Of a DNA stretch of 64,000 nucleotides, positions 63,956 through 64,000 are shown piece after piece. The first letter of the stretch is position 1; every line of letters begins with the position of its first letter. The DNA is taken from contig CAKSUM010000005.1 in NCBI GenBank assembly GCA_934501535.1, positions 57,389 to 121,388 of the forward strand, read 5' to 3'. Source of the stretch: an uncultured Clostridia bacterium (GTDB lineage Bacteria; Bacillota; Clostridia; UBA1381). The position numbers and the translations under genes are program-made. Below the pieces are notes generated by a model. The model was not told the DNA's origin. It did no database searches and saw nothing but the letters and a program-made list of their open reading frames with translations.

Positions 63956-64000
63956 TTTACGAGACCTCCAAAATGGTATATAATAAAAATATCATTTTGG
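63956..64000 (+). promoter_or_regulatory. Promoter with overlapping palindrome at the window end
   Basis: TTTACG (63956-63961), 17 bp, TATAAT (63979-63984). CCAAAATG (63968-63975) and CATTTTGG (63993-64000) form an inverted repeat around the -10 box, extended inward by further pairs. This is the layout of an operator for an autoregulated downstream gene, which lies outside the window. Confidence 0.5.

Overview
The window reads as a chromosomal stretch of an uncultured, endospore-forming Gram-positive bacterium of the class Clostridia. The evidence is a complete cotJA-cotJB-cotJC spore-coat operon, many S-layer homology (SLH) proteins, AGGAGG-type ribosome binding sites, YesM/YesN-type two-component regulators and lipoprotein sugar-binding proteins. 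No tRNA, rRNA, CRISPR array or transposase was seen. The species cannot be named from the sequence.

Region 1 (1-22.9 kb, all on the minus strand, probably one long transcription unit running right to left): solute-binding lipoprotein, two sugar permeases, a second solute-binding lipoprotein, a YesM-like sensor kinase and YesN-like AraC regulator. These are followed by secreted carbohydrate-binding proteins, two paralogous clan GH-A-like glycosidases, two SLH proteins, a cytoplasmic metallo-beta-lactamase-fold hydrolase and the start of an esterase-like alpha/beta hydrolase. Region 2 (23.3-31.8 kb) is one giant secreted repeat protein of about 2795 residues. Region 3 (32.2-54.4 kb, minus strand) is a second carbohydrate cluster. 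It holds two SLH proteins and an SLH-tethered glycosidase, proteins made of nine copies of one beta-sandwich-like module, another glycosidase-like protein, a seven-TM sensor kinase with a LuxR-like regulator, and an orphan sugar-binding lipoprotein. Region 4 (54.6-57.5 kb) holds cotJABC and a divergent ECF sigma/RsiV-like anti-sigma pair. Region 5 (57.8-64 kb, plus strand) holds a large SLH protein broken by a -1 frameshift, a secreted subtilisin-like protease and a small AT-rich gene next to a promoter with a palindrome at the window edge.

Regions 1 and 3 together look like a Gram-positive polysaccharide-utilisation locus: surface-anchored binding proteins and glycosidases outside the cell, ABC binding proteins and permeases in the membrane (the ATPase is not in the window), and two-component systems that sense breakdown products. 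A 15-bp motif resembling GGACAAAAAWTGTCT sits 23-25 bp upstream of the -10 box of the leading genes of both clusters and of the orphan binding protein, so the clusters are probably co-regulated. A second notable item is a compact element at 32137-32275 on the plus strand: promoter, nested stems and a perfect intrinsic terminator, with no ORF, which looks like an undescribed small RNA.
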